64,000 nucleotides of DNA from Erigeron canadensis (GCF_010389155.1 NC_057762.1:33044055-33108054); one strand, 5' to 3'; positions 11,270 to 23,875 are shown, counted from the first letter of the stretch. The notes: a model not told the origin generated them from the sequence alone. Program-made: numbers and translations.

Positions 11270-14200
11270 ATGGAGTTACATATTAGATTGCCATTCTTGT
11301 TAGTAGTAGTAGTAATTCAAATATGTTTGTTCATCAATATCGCTACTGCGTGCTCTAACGGAACATGCAAGGTACGTACATCACCTAATTTTTAGTACAG
11401 TATATTTTAGTCTAATTCTCTTAACGCGCGTATAGATGTCTATATATAGTTATATACTACTCGTATATAATTTGCGTACTATTTTTATAAAAAACTTGAC
11501 AAATGAAATTTGAAATGATTCATTATTATTGCAAGTGTAGTTGCTAGATAATTGTGAATCGGACGGAGATTGTGAGGCTGGTCTCTATTGTTTCTCATGC
11601 CCTCAAGGATTTCCGGGCTCCAAATGTGTCCGCTCAAAGGCTACGCCAGTCTTCAATCTTATGGTTAGTCCTAGTTACTAATTAATTAATTGTCTCTCTT
11701 AAATTATTATTTTATAAATTAACAATGTTAATGTAAATTTTATATATTACTTAGATAGATTAGATATGGGTATTAAAAAAAAAGTCGTACATGTTCGGTG
11801 TTCTATTAAAACGTTTGAGTTCCGCCTATGAAGAGGAATTAAAGTAGTGAAACATAGTACACATGTTGGATTCATTATGGTGTGTTTGTTTTAGTGTGTG
11901 AAACCAGAAATGTCGTACCGATTTTTTGTTCGCAATAATTATCGCCATGAATGAATAGGAATAAAACAAAGGGGTGGTCATATTTAAGCGCTCGACGTTA
12001 ACCACACAAGAACAAATATAGTATTTTTAATTTTTTATTTTTGCAAACTTTATGTTGGAAAACGAAATGTAAATTGACACAAATATCGTATGATTTACTA
12101 AATTTATGCGAAAATGCAATTTTTTTAAAACTAGATTAAGGACAATTTTGGAATTTTATTTTATTTATTTATTTATTTTTTTCAATGGTACATTGAAATT
12201 GCTTAATTTATACACCAACGTACCAATTTCGATAAGAACAATAACAAAAAGGGAAAATCTCCAGTGTTCTTGACAAAACTGGTTGTTTTTTAAATTCAAA
12301 AAAATAGTAATCGATCATTTGGTCTTTTTTAATAATTATTTGAAACCCTTATTTATCATCTAAGCAAGTTTTTTTCTTCAAATCAACTTTGGAATTTAAA
12401 AACAGCTTACAATGAATTGTTCAAAAAAGAAAAGGAAACTCACACACACATATGAGTCACCTAAAAGTTTGGATGGTTGTATTCCTAATATAAAAACTAC
12501 ATATTACATAACATTTTACCAAACCCTGTGACTAAATCCAAATATGTATATGTTAATAACACATATATGGTCAATAGAAGCTTAGACTACTTTATATATC
12601 TACCTTGTTAATGACTAATGATTTAATTATGCTATATGATTAGACCAAAACTGATTATGAATGGATTGGAGAAACTTTTATCCATATTTTAATTGTTGTT
12701 GTAAATGGATTGGAGCCTTGGAGGGACTTCTATTACGTGTTTTGGTTGGAGACTTTAGAAACCACAAATTCTTATTGCATATATGATGACATAATTATCA
12801 TTTATAACCTACCCAGTTACAACCGAAGTCAACAAGTGGGTTAGTTGATGCCACTCTTTTAAGGTTCTTATTGGGCTAGACGGGCTGGGCTGGGCCAGGT
12901 TTACTTTCAGTTTTTGTGTTTACTACAAAAGTACATACCAACTTTTTTTTTTTATTGTTGAATTCTTCTTTTTGATGTTAGTATGTTTGTAACTTTGAAT
13001 GATTGGAAAACAGAATAACTCTCTCCCATTCAACAAATATGCTTTCTTGACGACACATAACGCCTTTGCTATCGATAATGGGACCGTGCGAGTTACTCCG
13101 ACGAATCAAGAAGACAGTGTCACTCAACAGCTAAACGTATGTATGCTACACATTTCGTTAGTTGTCTCGTTTCTATCATTTCTTTTTTACTATAAGATGA
13201 AATACATTTCTGACTTGTTTCATTTTATCATCATATATATTTTAGAATGGCGTTCGTGGTTTAATGCTTGATACATACGACTTTGAAGACACTGTTTGGT
13301 TGTGCCATTCTTTTGGTGGAAAATGTTATGACCTCACCAAATTTGTAAGCCTTTTTTTCTTTTCTTTTGTAGTTGTAGTAGTATAAGCAATTGTGCTATT
13401 TTTTGATGCATTCTTAACTCTAATAATATAGGCACCAGCTATAGACACTTTGAAAGAAATTGAAGTTTTTCTATCAGCAAATCCAACAGAAATAGTGACA
13501 ATCATTCTTGAAGACTATGTACATGCACCTAATGGTTTGACCAATGTCTTTACTGATGCGGGTCTGAAAAAGTACTGGTTTCCGGTAGAAAAAATGCCTA
13601 AAAATGGCCAAGATTGGCCTTTGGTTAGTGACATGGTGGCAAACAATCAAAGGTTACTTGTTTTTGGCTCAAATAGTTCCAAGGAACAAAGTGAAGGAAT
13701 TGCCTACCAATGGAACTACATGGTTGAAAACCAATGTGAGTTTTTATTCACTCTCTTTTATTAAAAAAATAGATGTTCATATGTCCCTTTTGTCCTTTTT
13801 TTTTTCTTTTATAATTATTCTTGAATTTGTTTGTTTTGATTGTAGATGGGGACGGTGGAATGAAGGCAGGGGAATGCCCGAACAGAGGAGAGTCGTCTCC
13901 AATGAACGACACAACAAAATCACTTGTTTTAGTAAACTACTTCCGTACTCTTCCTTTAAAAGTGTTGGCATGTGGTCAAAACAATGGCGACCTCTTGGAC
14001 ATGACCAAGACTTGCCACAGTGACTCTGCTAATCGTTGGGCCAACTTCCTTGCTGTCGATTTTTACAAGGTACCAAAACATATAGTGTCTATATATATAT
14101 ATATATATATAGCATTTAGAGTTCCATGTTACAATTATATAGAGTATATCTTTCATTATTCATTGGATTTTGTTTCGTTTTGTTAGAGGAGTGAAGGAGG

Positions 14201-14421
14201 TGGAACATTTCAAGCCGTCGATTTGATGAATGGAGAGCTTTTGTGTGGATGCAACGACGTACATGCTTGCGTGGTAATTTGAATCCTCGATGATCAATAT
14301 ATACTATCGAATTCACTTATAGTTTTTGTTTCGAATACATTTGATTTGCCAATATTTTAGAAAGTTAGTGATGAAAAATTTGTATATTTTGCAGCCTGGT
14401 GGAGGAAGCTGTACACCCTAA
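11270..14421 (+). CDS. PI-PLC X-domain-containing protein (secreted type)
   Basis: Eight exons (11270-11371, 11541-11663, 13014-13136, 13246-13344, 13432-13735, 13846-14069, 14187-14273, 14395-14421) join in frame to 362 residues. An N-terminal hydrophobic signal peptide ending near ATAC is followed by a Cys-rich block (CESDGDCEAGLYCFSC). The X-domain then carries the two expected histidines: His90 in TTHNAF and His137 in WLCHSF, with LMLDTYDF between. The layout matches plant proteins annotated as PLC-like phosphodiesterases (At1g49740 type). Those lack the Y, C2 and EF-hand parts of true PI-PLC, so inositol-lipid cleavage is not assured. The C-terminus is Cys-rich (CGCNDVHACV), with no clear GPI-signal tail. 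Intron 2 is about 1.35 kb. Part of the gene is copied at 15985-17453. Confidence 0.9.
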
Positions 14422-15984
14422 AGCTTTTGGTACCAAATGATATGGATACAGATTAATTATATCTAAAAATTCTAGTTTCCCTTGAAGTTGGTAGCTATTT
14501 TGATGATTGTTACTTTTTTGGAAACTAGAAAGTAAAAAGAAGAAAAAGATTTAATTGTTTCCCTTTATAATATTTAGAAATAAGATCGAGAGTTTCGGGT
14601 TTTTCTATTGTGTCTACTTGTCACATGTTATGAAATATTAACGAACTAAAGCATCTTGTTATGTGTGGTGGTGGTCACTTTGGAAGCATAGGAACGAAGT
14701 TGTTTACCGGGCAAGTAACACTAACCAACGAGGTATTTCAATAACTCATTCTTATTTTGGATTTCAAGTTGCGATAAGAAATCTAATATGTCATGACCCA
14801 TATGGGCAATGAGTCCTTTTATATTGTAATTGTAATGTTTTGTATTATGCTCCGACTTCTTGCCGGAGAATTATGTATATAATATCAAAGTTGTTGTGGT
14901 CCATGTGGTATCACACTAGTTGTATCCTTGGTCCAAAACTAACGGACCGTTTATTTTCTCCGTTTGTAATGCCATGTGCCACGCATGTGATGGGCTAGAC
15001 CAACTTTTCATAAAAACAATGACTATTTTTGCAAATCCAATTTTCTTTTCTTTTTTCTATTAACACTACTCCTGTCCATTCATCATTGCATATGCAAACA
15101 CTTACCCTTTCATAGCATTCAGGTGTACTTGGTTTTTGTTAATTCACTTATGAGAAGAGACCCATAAATCTATATGGCCATTGTTTCCTTCAGGATCCAC
15201 CACACAACCATCACTGTTATAGGGTCGTCGTTACCTTTATATCAAAATCTCCACACACATCTGCTAACACCAAGATCCTACCACCCATACATATATACAA
15301 AGAGAGACACAGAGGGGAGAGAGTGATGAAGAGTGCAGAGCGCAAAGTGATAGCAGCAGTGTGGTGGTGGCGTTTTCCGACAGTCGCCGCCTGGCGGCGG
15401 CGGCGGTAGTTGGCGAAGACTGAGATTATCCAAAAAATCAAACGGTACCAAAATCCCCAAATCGCTAACACCATTTGTCAAATCGGCAGTTAATCAAACC
15501 AGATCCAAGAATTTAAGATGAAACCCCAGATCAATGAGATGAAATCGGGGTAGTATGAACCCTCCAGAAAATATCTCTACGAAAGAAGAAAGAAACACAA
15601 GATCATGTAATATAGCCTTATGAAGAATAATCTTTGTGAAAATAAAAATTAATTCAACTTTGTATTGATTATCATTTGATATTAGATTTTGAATAATTGT
15701 CGTTTGTCTAGAGAGAAGTATGTGGATTTGTTTGATCTAAATATCAGATTTCTAACGTTGCAAGAATAGTCCTTTTTTATATTAAAAGACAGTATTGCCC
15801 CTCACGTGAGGGGCACATGATGCCCTTAACAGCAGAAAATAGACGGAACCGTCTGTTTGGACTGACATCGCGACTATGTTGATATCACAGGGACCAAAAA
15901 AACGACTTTGTGCACGTTTGGACGATTCTTGCAAATGAGGTGATAACACAAGGACCAAAAATGCATTTCGTTCTTTAATTTAGG
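14422..15984. other. 3' flank of PLC gene and intergenic DNA
   Basis: The first ~450 bp include a probable 3' UTR with ATATTGTAATTGTAATG-type ends. From 15180 to 15560 composition is richer, with a GGCGGCGGCGGCGG run near 15394. This looks like a leader-type sequence that leads to no recognisable reading frame. The perfect 18-bp palindrome at 15797-15814 lies here. Confidence 0.4.
15797..15814. repeat. Perfect 18-bp palindrome centred on CACGTG
   Basis: GCCCCTCACGTGAGGGGC equals its own reverse complement. The centre CACGTG is a G-box, but the palindrome is far from any gene start and is probably part of an unrecognised repeat. Confidence 0.8.
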
Positions 15985-17453
15985 TTGGATTCATTATGGT
16001 GTGTTTGTTTTAGTGTTTGAAACCAGAAATGTCGCACCGATTTTTTGTTGGCATTAATTATCGTCTGAAAGTCGCCATGAATAATGAATCTGAATAAAAC
16101 AAATGGGTGGTCATATGTAAGTCGTCGATGTTAACCACACAAGAACAAATATAGTTTTTTTTTTTTCTTTTCAAACTTAATTTTGTAGAACGAAATGTAA
16201 AATGACACAAATGTAGTAGTATGATTTACTAAATTTTTGCAAAAATATCAATTTTTTAAAACTAGACTGGGGATAATTTTGGAACCTTAAAAAACTGATC
16301 ATGTGTATTTTTTTCGGTATATATCAATGGTACATTGAAATAATCAAATTACTTTGTACATCAACCAATTTCGATAAGAACAATAATAAATTGGAAATGT
16401 CCTTCAATTCTTGACAAACTGGTAGTTTTTTAAATTCACGAAAATAGTAATCATTTGGAATTTTTTATTAGCTTGAAACCCACTTTTATCACCGAACTAT
16501 CGAAGCAAGTTTTTTTCTTAAAATCAAATTTGGGATATTAAAAAACTTGACACAAGTATTAAAAAAAGAAAAAGAAACACACATATATGAGTCACCTAAA
16601 AGTTTGGATAGTTGTCTTCCTAATATAAAATCTACATATTACAGAGTAACATTTTACCAAACACTGTGAAAAAAATCCAAATATGTATAGGTTAATAACA
16701 AATTTATATGGTCAATAAAAGCTTAAACTACTTTATATTTCTACCTTGTTTAAGACTAATCATTTACTTAATTATGCTATATGATTAAACTAACACTAGT
16801 TCAAAACAATGTTTGATATGATTGATGCACTATTTTCTTCGCATTGTAATTGTGGTTATGAATATGAATGGATTGGAGGGGCTTCTATTACGTTTTTTCG
16901 TTGGAGACTTTAGAAACCACAAATTCTTATTGCATATATGATGACACAATTATCATTTATAACCTACCTACCCAGTTACAACCAAAGTCAACAAGTGGGT
17001 TAGTTGAAGCCACTCTTTTAAGGTTCTTATTGGGCTAGCCGAGCTGGGCTGGGCCAGGTTTACTTTCAATAGTTTCTTTTTCAACGAACTACAAAGCAAC
17101 TTATTTTTGTTGTTTTTTTCCTTTAAATAATACGAGTAGTGATTGAAAAACTAAATAACTCTCTCCCATTCAACAAATATGCTTTCTTGACGACACATAA
17201 CGCCTATGGGACTGTGCGAGTTACTCCGACGAACCATTGAACCAAGAAGATAGCATCACTCAACAGCCAAAGGTATGCTACACATATAGTTAGCTGTCTC
17301 GTTTGTATCATTTCTTTTTGACAATAAGATGAAATACATTACTAACATGTTTCATTTGACGACCATCATATATAATTTTGTAGAATGGCGTTCATGTTTT
17401 AATGCTTGATACTTACGACTTTGAAGATACTGTTTGATTGTGCCATTCTTTTG
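15985..17453 (+). pseudogene. Truncated duplicate of the upstream PLC-like gene
   Basis: This matches 11866-13315 of the PLC-like gene almost throughout: the 3' part of intron 2, exon 3, intron 3 and the first part of exon 4. In the exon-3 copy (about 17154-17271) the acceptor CAG became CTA, 12 bases after the THN codons are missing, and about 8 extra bases shift the frame. In the exon-4 copy the codon for Trp134 is TGA (17435-17437). Homology stops abruptly at CATTCTTTTG, and the rest of the gene, including its first exons, is absent. It cannot encode an enzyme. The intron is about as well conserved as the exons, so the copy arose from DNA, not from mRNA. Confidence 0.93.
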
Positions 17454-18817
17454 ATTATTTTCTCAACTATTAAACGACATGCACCATAAACAACTAGAAT
17501 AATACCTGTGCGTAGCCCAGGTTACACTTAAACTTACATTTCAGCTGAACACAACTAAATACCAACTCAAAATGGGTGTATCATGTTTGTAACTGTAATG
17601 TGTGTTATATTCTTTGGGCTGCCTCAATAACTGTTATGGGCGCCTAGGTGTATTTTTTTTTCTTAAAATAAAAATTTTGTTGGCTGACAGAAAAAAATAC
17701 CAACTGAAATAAAATGTATAATATGATACTCCAGTTATGTTTTTTATATATGAAGTTTATTACTTTTTGTTATAAAATATACAAATATATGATGAAAAAT
17801 GTTCATTCTATCTATAACTATTTATAAAACATATTGACCTCTTCTATTTTAGAAAATTAAACACTTTTTATAACAAAAATACCTTTATGTCTTAATCATA
17901 ATTCCCTTATACACCTAATCTATACTTTTGTACTATTTAATAAATAAAACAACCCTCTATTTAAAAGTTATGAATGAATTATCTAAAATACCATTAATGA
18001 TTAAATTACAATACCAGTTATTTATCCAATATATCTCCATTAACGTTTTACATTAATTATCTATACCACTCGACTCTGCCTCCACCACCAACAGTCGTCC
18101 CCACCACCAAACCGTTGCCGCCATAACCACCACCACCCGAAAAAGCCGGTTAATTTCGGTTAACCATTTATTACAGTTATGCTAATATAAAGTTTAAGTT
18201 TTCAACTATAATAATCAATTTACATTGTATTGATTAATTTTTCTATGTATAATAGACGTTTAACTACATTAATATTTTGATTTATAAATAAATATACATT
18301 ACATCTAATTTTGAGTTACTTTTTCTAACACGTTATATTTACGCAATGCAAGTTTTTATTTAAGAATATCATGATTTACTACCTAAAATGTCTTTTATAT
18401 GATATTATTAATATTTTAGATAAATATTTTAAACAAAGTTAACAACTTTTTCTAAAAAGATTATATATATGTAAGAAAATTATTTAGAATATTCAAAACT
18501 AATCATTGTGAAAGAAAGTTAGTAAAATTGTTAATATTTTAGGCAACAAATACAAAAATTTAGCTAAATAGATATGTAAATAATGTAATCATGTAATACA
18601 AAATTCGGTTCGGTTAACCGCTGATAATGAATATTGAAAACCGTAACCGAACCGTTACACATCGGGTTTTTTATATTCAATTTTTTCGGGTTCGGTTTTC
18701 GGTTTTTTTGGGTTTCGGTTTTTTATTACATATACAAGCAATAAAAAATTAAAAAGCATAAACATGTTTGAAATGGTGATATAGTGCTTGACTGCGTGGC
18801 CGTACTGTGGGGTAGCC
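17454..18817. other. AT-rich intergenic DNA with GGTTCGGTT words
   Basis: No gene was recognised. A CCN-rich island at 18070-18145 and a set of GGTTCGGTTTTCGG-like words at 18605-18725 are the only non-AT-rich parts. Both patterns recur in other gene-free parts of this window (for example 28545-28650 and 31360-31500), as expected of dispersed short elements. Confidence 0.4.
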
Positions 18818-19083
18818 TAAGGGTGGGGGGAGGGCTTCCCCACTCCTCCCCTCCCCTCCCTGATTTTTCTTCTCCTCCCCTCCCCGAAACCTAGGAGCAC
18901 TTCACCACCTCTCCCCTCCCCTCCCCACCCTTTTCTATTTAATTTCATTTCTATTTATTTTTAAAAGTAAAACATTTTATTTAATAAATTAAAACTAATA
19001 CAAATATTAAATATAAAACAAACAACAAAATAAAACATCAAAGTACAATATTAAACGAAACGACAACACAATACATAAATAAA

Positions 19084-20614
19084 CTAGCGATCGATGCCCG
19101 GGATGAATGTGCGATGAATATGGTCAATGAGATCCATCTTAAGATCCTCGTGAACGTTTGGGTTCTGTATCTCAAACAGTCGTTCATCCGATGGCTGTGG
19201 CGCAACAGGGGGATCTGGAATGTAATCAGGACTTATAGCGTGGTCCTCGTCTTTTAAAATCATGTTGTGAAGAATACAACACGCATACATAATCTTACAG
19301 ATGGGGGTTTCTTCCATTTGTCTTGCCGGTTCTCTAAGTATTTTCCATTTTTTTTTATAATACCAAAAGCTCGCTCCACATTCTTCCTTGCAGCCTCCTG
19401 TGCCTTAGCAAATCGAATCCTTTTCTCACCGGTTGGATGGGAAATCGTTTTCACAAACATCGCATATCTTGGGTAGATCCCATCCACGAGAAAATACGGG
19501 TACTGATATTCGGTTCCATTTACAGTGAATGGAACCAACGGTGTTGTGCCGTCTTCAAAAGGATTGAACAAAGGAGATTGGTTCAACACATTAATGTCGT
19601 TGTTTGAACCGGCAACACCAAAGTATGCGTGCTGCTTCAAGCGATATCGTCGGCCCGTGATGATCATCTCGCGTGTACTGGCCACGCCAAGCTACTGGAC
19701 AATTATCCCAACCCCAGTGTGTACAATCAAGACTCCCTATAAACACATTTATTAGACCGAAAATATTAAGTAAGCTACGTAATATATATATATATATATG
19801 TATATGTATATACATTATTAACTAAACTACGTAAAAATATATATATATATACACACATTATTAACTAAACTACGTAATATATATATATATATATATTATT
19901 AACTAAACTACGTAAAAAATATATATATACATTATTAACTAAACTACGTAAAATATATATACATATATACATTAAGTAAATATATATATTAAGTAAAGAT
20001 ATACCTAACATGCCGGGGAAACCATGATAAGACGCATGATGATCAAGAATGAGTTGCGTATCAGTACGCGTTGCCCTACGCAAATATTCATGCCGATACA
20101 ACTTAATGACTCCATCACAAAAAGCATTAAGGGTGTCACGTGACGATCTTTCCGACATATTTAGGTAATCATCTAAACTGTCGGGATTACTACCGTATCC
20201 TAACTGGTGAACTGCAGATGTGCATCTCTGTAAAGCCGAAAACCCCCATTTACCACGAGCGTCGATCTTCCTTTGAAAAAAACTAAAATTGTTTTCCAAA
20301 TCTGAAGCTATCTTCACAAACAACCGTCTACCCATACGAAACCTTTGTCTAAAAAAAGTCTCATTAAATTTCGGTTCCTCGGCAAAATAATCTCGAAAAA
20401 GACGGTTGTGAGACTCACTGCGATCGTCGCGTCTTGTATACGTTTTTGAAGAGGAGGCAGTATCACGGACATCTTGTAGAATCGCATAATGCGCCATTGT
20501 GAATAGATTAATATACCGTTCCGTCTCGTCGGATGAACTCGAGTCCGATTGGAAATTTGGGGGTGTTGGGCCATGATTGTCAAGAAATAAAGGATTGTTG
20601 AAGAAAGGGTTCAT
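19084..20614 (-). pseudogene. Harbinger (HARBI1-like) transposase, frameshifted
   Basis: The frame opens at 20614 (MNPFFNNPLF) and shows the N-terminal block FRQRFRMGRRLFVKI, then YLRRAT and HGFPGML. A spliceable GT..AG intron (about 19741-20004) follows; it joins to GSLDCTHWGWDNCPVAW, which carries the first catalytic Asp. Frame is lost after TISLEA, where several codons are missing, and resumes at HAYFGVAGSNNDINVL (second Asp) and VERAFGIIKK (Glu). A second shift falls near GGAAGAAACCCCC (about 19310), after which KIMYACCILHNMI continues to the stop at 19084. All three DDE residues remain, but two frameshifts should prevent a full protein unless sequencing errors are involved. The enzyme family cuts and joins transposon ends in the nucleus. 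Confidence 0.9.
19766..19990. repeat. Minisatellite with (TA)n inside the transposase intron
   Basis: The unit TTAACTAAACTACGTA followed by a variable (AT)n tract starts at 19818, 19861, 19899 and 19934, with a diverged first copy at 19766. It fills most of the intron of the Harbinger transposase. Unit length ranges from 35 to 52 bp because the AT tract varies. Confidence 0.9.
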
Positions 20615-20937
20615 GATTCCGAAAATATAGATATATGTGTGTGTTATTTGTGTGTGTGATTTGTGTGTTGAAAGAAAAAAAAAAGAAACAGAAGTGCAGA
20701 ATGGAGAAACAAGGAAGAAAAAAAGAAGAAGGAAAGAAGAAGAAAGAGAGAGAGAGACGTTGCAAACGTGGACCCCTCTTTTTTTTTTTTTTCAACGGTC
20801 AACTTTTTCGACACCCAAACCGGCACCACTTTGCCCAGTCGCCTCCCCACCCAACCGGTACCGGGGGGTCGGGGCGGTCTGCCATCCGGTACCGGCCCGG
20901 TACCGGTCCGGTGCCTCAACCACTCCGTCTACCCTAA

Positions 20938-22570
20938 TATGGTGGTTATTTTGGTAGGCTGAATATTTTGGCACATTCGACTATTCGAGCCTTGAATATC
21001 CATTTTATTCGATCGATTCAATGAATATACCGGAAATATGAGAGTTTGTCATCCGTGAATACACAAATGGTGTAGTGACAACTGACAACGATGTAATTAT
21101 TTTTTTTACAATGAATTATCAAGTTTGAGTTTAATTAATATATTTAAAGTTTCAAGCCTTCTTTCTCAAATATCTTAAGTGATAGGAGTTTAATATAAAG
21201 GGTTTAAATTGTGAATGAATCTATTTTCCGAAGGTGTTATTATATTTCTCGATATTTGTAAATAATTTACACCTTTAAAAAAGATATAAACTTTTGATTA
21301 ATATTAATAAAACATATTAATTAGTGAATAGACTGGGATGAAAAGTTAATTATATATCTCGGTATTACTTTAGTAAAGTATGAGAGCAAGTACCCGTGTC
21401 TTGCGGCAGTGAGATGGTGGGGTGATATCTAGGTCATAGAGTATGATAGTCAAATGCCTTAGCCGTACGGGCTCCGCCTTCGAATTTAAAAATTTGTCGA
21501 AAGTATATCGAATGACATCTCTAATGAAAGAGCATGAAATTTTAAGAACACCCATACAATTTTTATAATTTATCGATGTACGGTTTTTGAGATAAAAGAT
21601 TTTGAATGAATTGGAGGAATAAATGATTTATGGAGGAGAGAGAAAAAAGATGATTGATTGAGATTTGAGGAGAGAGAAAAAATATTATAGTTATTTTAAA
21701 TAAATATAGAATAGATAGGAGGGACATTTTGGGAAACTACTTAAAAATCAATATTGAAAATTTTAAGTTAATGTTGAAAATTTAGAGAAAATATATTTTA
21801 TAATATAGTATAGATATTTAGCTATGAATATTGTTTATGTTGGAAGCGTTTTGTTGTGACCGTTTCTTTTTTGAGGGTGTAGTCCACCACCATTGATGGC
21901 CAAAAAACCTAACTTTTAAATTTGGAGTTTTTTATTTGAGGTTAATTATATTGTGTTTTTCTTGGCTAAATTGCGGGAATCATAGCCGGCTAGCTGCTAG
22001 CCAATGCTCCCCTTCACCCTTATTTCAACGAGATTTTATTTCTTTTCGGAAATTCTTACAAATGATTAGTGAATTCTGTAAAAATAATTATTTAGAGTGA
22101 CTGGACCATTTATAAATTTAGCATGTAAATTAAAAAAGCTAGCTTAAAGATTTATGTGCGAGTGATGTTAATAGCATGCAAGTACGTAACGTAACCAAAT
22201 TAAGTTTGAACAATTGATACGCTTATCAAGGTCCGCATATTGCATATATCCCAGAAAACCCAAAACTTAATTACTCAACAATCAAATATCACAAACCAAA
22301 ACAATCTATTTTCATAAACAAAACTGTGACAAATTTATACATTATCATAACACCTTACTTTATTCTTAAATATAAAGGTTAACGATCAACATAAAATATA
22401 ACAACTTACTTTAATTTACTAATGTTCTTCATGCAGCAATTTACTTTTGTATTTCTCTACTAATTAAAAAATCGATAAGTTGGCTAATTCACTGTCTCCC
22501 TTATAACAAAGTTGGCTTTCAACTCAGTCAAATGTTTATGTACCAGCAGTTATCTAAGCATTTTGCTAAG
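20938..22570. other. Intergenic, nothing recognised
   Basis: AT-rich DNA without convincing reading frames. No gene family or paired repeat end was seen. Confidence 0.4.
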
Positions 22571-23553
22571 GGATAACTGCAGATAATAGAAAGCACCTTT
22601 CGACCGATTCATGAAAATAACAGTGATCTTTATAAGTTTTATTTTTTAGAATCGAACTTTCATTTATTCCCGAAAATAGTAACATTTGACACACGTACAT
22701 GATGAAATGGACATTTTTCGATTACGTGACATTTTTTACTTTCGATTTTCTGGAGTTTCGTGAATTGGTCACTGTTATGTAATTTCTACAACCCTTGTCA
22801 TTTCCCCAAAAAATGACATGGCTCCATTTTAGTTTCGGTATTGGTAAGGTATTTCTTCTCGCAATTTTATCTTGAAGCTAGTTTCAGCTTAATTTTATTG
22901 ATCTCTGTCGAGTCTCTTCCTATTTCAAGCATTGAAAAGCTGAAAAACTGTGTATAAAGATCTTATATGAGACATAGATCTAGCTCTTGTTCGTCTATTT
23001 CGAGATTAAAAATCTCTAAAACTAGATGCCAAAACCTCGCCATTTTAGCCCAAGGGAGATCCCGAGAATGTTCAAGGTGAAACAAGGGTTGCATAGGCCG
23101 GATCTGGACCGTTTAATAATAGTTCGGCGACAGATGACATAGATCCAGATAGCGCAGGTTCAAAGGTTAGCTTGAACTCGAACAGATGTCGATGGTTTCT
23201 ATAATTAGTTGAATAAATCGAGAAAAAACCACCTCCACCTCCAACACCGTCGTCGTCAGTGTTGGAGTAATCCGACAATAAGAGTTTATTACTAGAAAGT
23301 AAAACTTTTAAAGGTCACTGCTATTTTCGTAAACTGATCGAAAGGTCCTTTCTAATTTTATGTAGTTATAACGTATGCCACGTCATAAAAAAATGTTACG
23401 TAATCGAATAATGTCCATGTCATGAAGTACGCGTGTCAAATATTACTATATTCGGGAATAAATAAAAGTTCATTTCTAAAAATTAAACTTTCAAAAATCA
23501 TTGTTATTTTTATAAATTTTTTAAAAAATGCTTTCTATTTTTTGCAGTTATTT
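22571..23553. mobile_element. Candidate element with ~170-bp inverted ends
   Basis: GATAACTGCAGATAATAGAAAGCA at the left (from 22572) is matched, reversed, by the right end near 23530-23551. The inverted match continues through blocks such as TTTATTTATTCCCGAA, ATTTGACACGCGTAC and ATTCGATTACGT for about 170 bp. Inside the right part a second, direct copy of the block (GAAAGGTCCTTTC... at 23281-23350) is present. No clear target duplication was found, so the ends are approximate. Length and TIR size would fit a Mutator-like or foldback element. The GGTGGAGGT-rich centre encodes only a short, unrecognised frame. Confidence 0.5.
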
Positions 23554-23779
23554 TATTTGATAAAGATGAAACTATTAGACCATCCCCATCGATGGTTTAT
23601 TTTGTCAAGTCAGTCGGAATAAGTCGGAAAATTTTGTGGGGTCAATACAAATGCTTCACCCACCCGTTCGTCTAACCAATTCAGTCGGTTGTTAGTTTAT
23701 TATTATACTTTTTATTGTAAAGTTAGTTTCAATTTAGACGTGTTGGAGACAATTTTAACCAACAAATCGTTGGACCTCT

Positions 23780-23875
23780 AACCCCTCCTCATGGAAAATA
23801 CCTTAAGATGAGAAACCCAAGGCTCGAACCCGAGACCGTGGGAAATTCACCTCCGGGACCCACATAGCTAGTAAA
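23780..23875 (-). repeat. tRNA-promoter-like SINE remnant
   Basis: The minus strand reads CGGTCTCGGGTTCGAGCC, a good Pol III B box, with GTGGGTCCCGGAGG before it. A similar isolated B box (GGGTTCAAATCTTG, minus) lies at 43195-43215. Neither folds as a complete tRNA, and no tail or target duplication was found. Likely SINE fragments. Confidence 0.3.

Larger units (their letters stand above)
18821..20934 (-). mobile_element. PIF/Harbinger DNA transposon, 2.1 kb, degenerate
   Basis: Flanking TAA copies (18818-18820, 20935-20937) bracket ends that match imperfectly as inverted repeats: GGGTGGGGGGAGGG on the left, GGGTAGACGGAGTGG for the reverse-complemented right end. Inside, on the minus strand, lies a Harbinger transposase with two frameshifts. 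Just inside the left end are CCCCTCCCCTCCC-type tracts. Just inside the right end are three copies of the palindrome CCGGTACCGG (20855, 20886, 20897). A TAA target duplication together with a HARBI1-like nuclease is diagnostic of the superfamily. Confidence 0.85.

Noticed and set aside
15217..15481. Minus-strand ORFs of 85 and 67 codons
   Set aside because: They arise from GGCGGC repeats and have no family features, start context or neighbouring exons.
20635..20974. Cluster of ORFs of up to 106 codons in several frames
   Set aside because: Low-complexity A/G-rich and CCGGTACC-rich end region of the Harbinger element; open in many frames because of composition.
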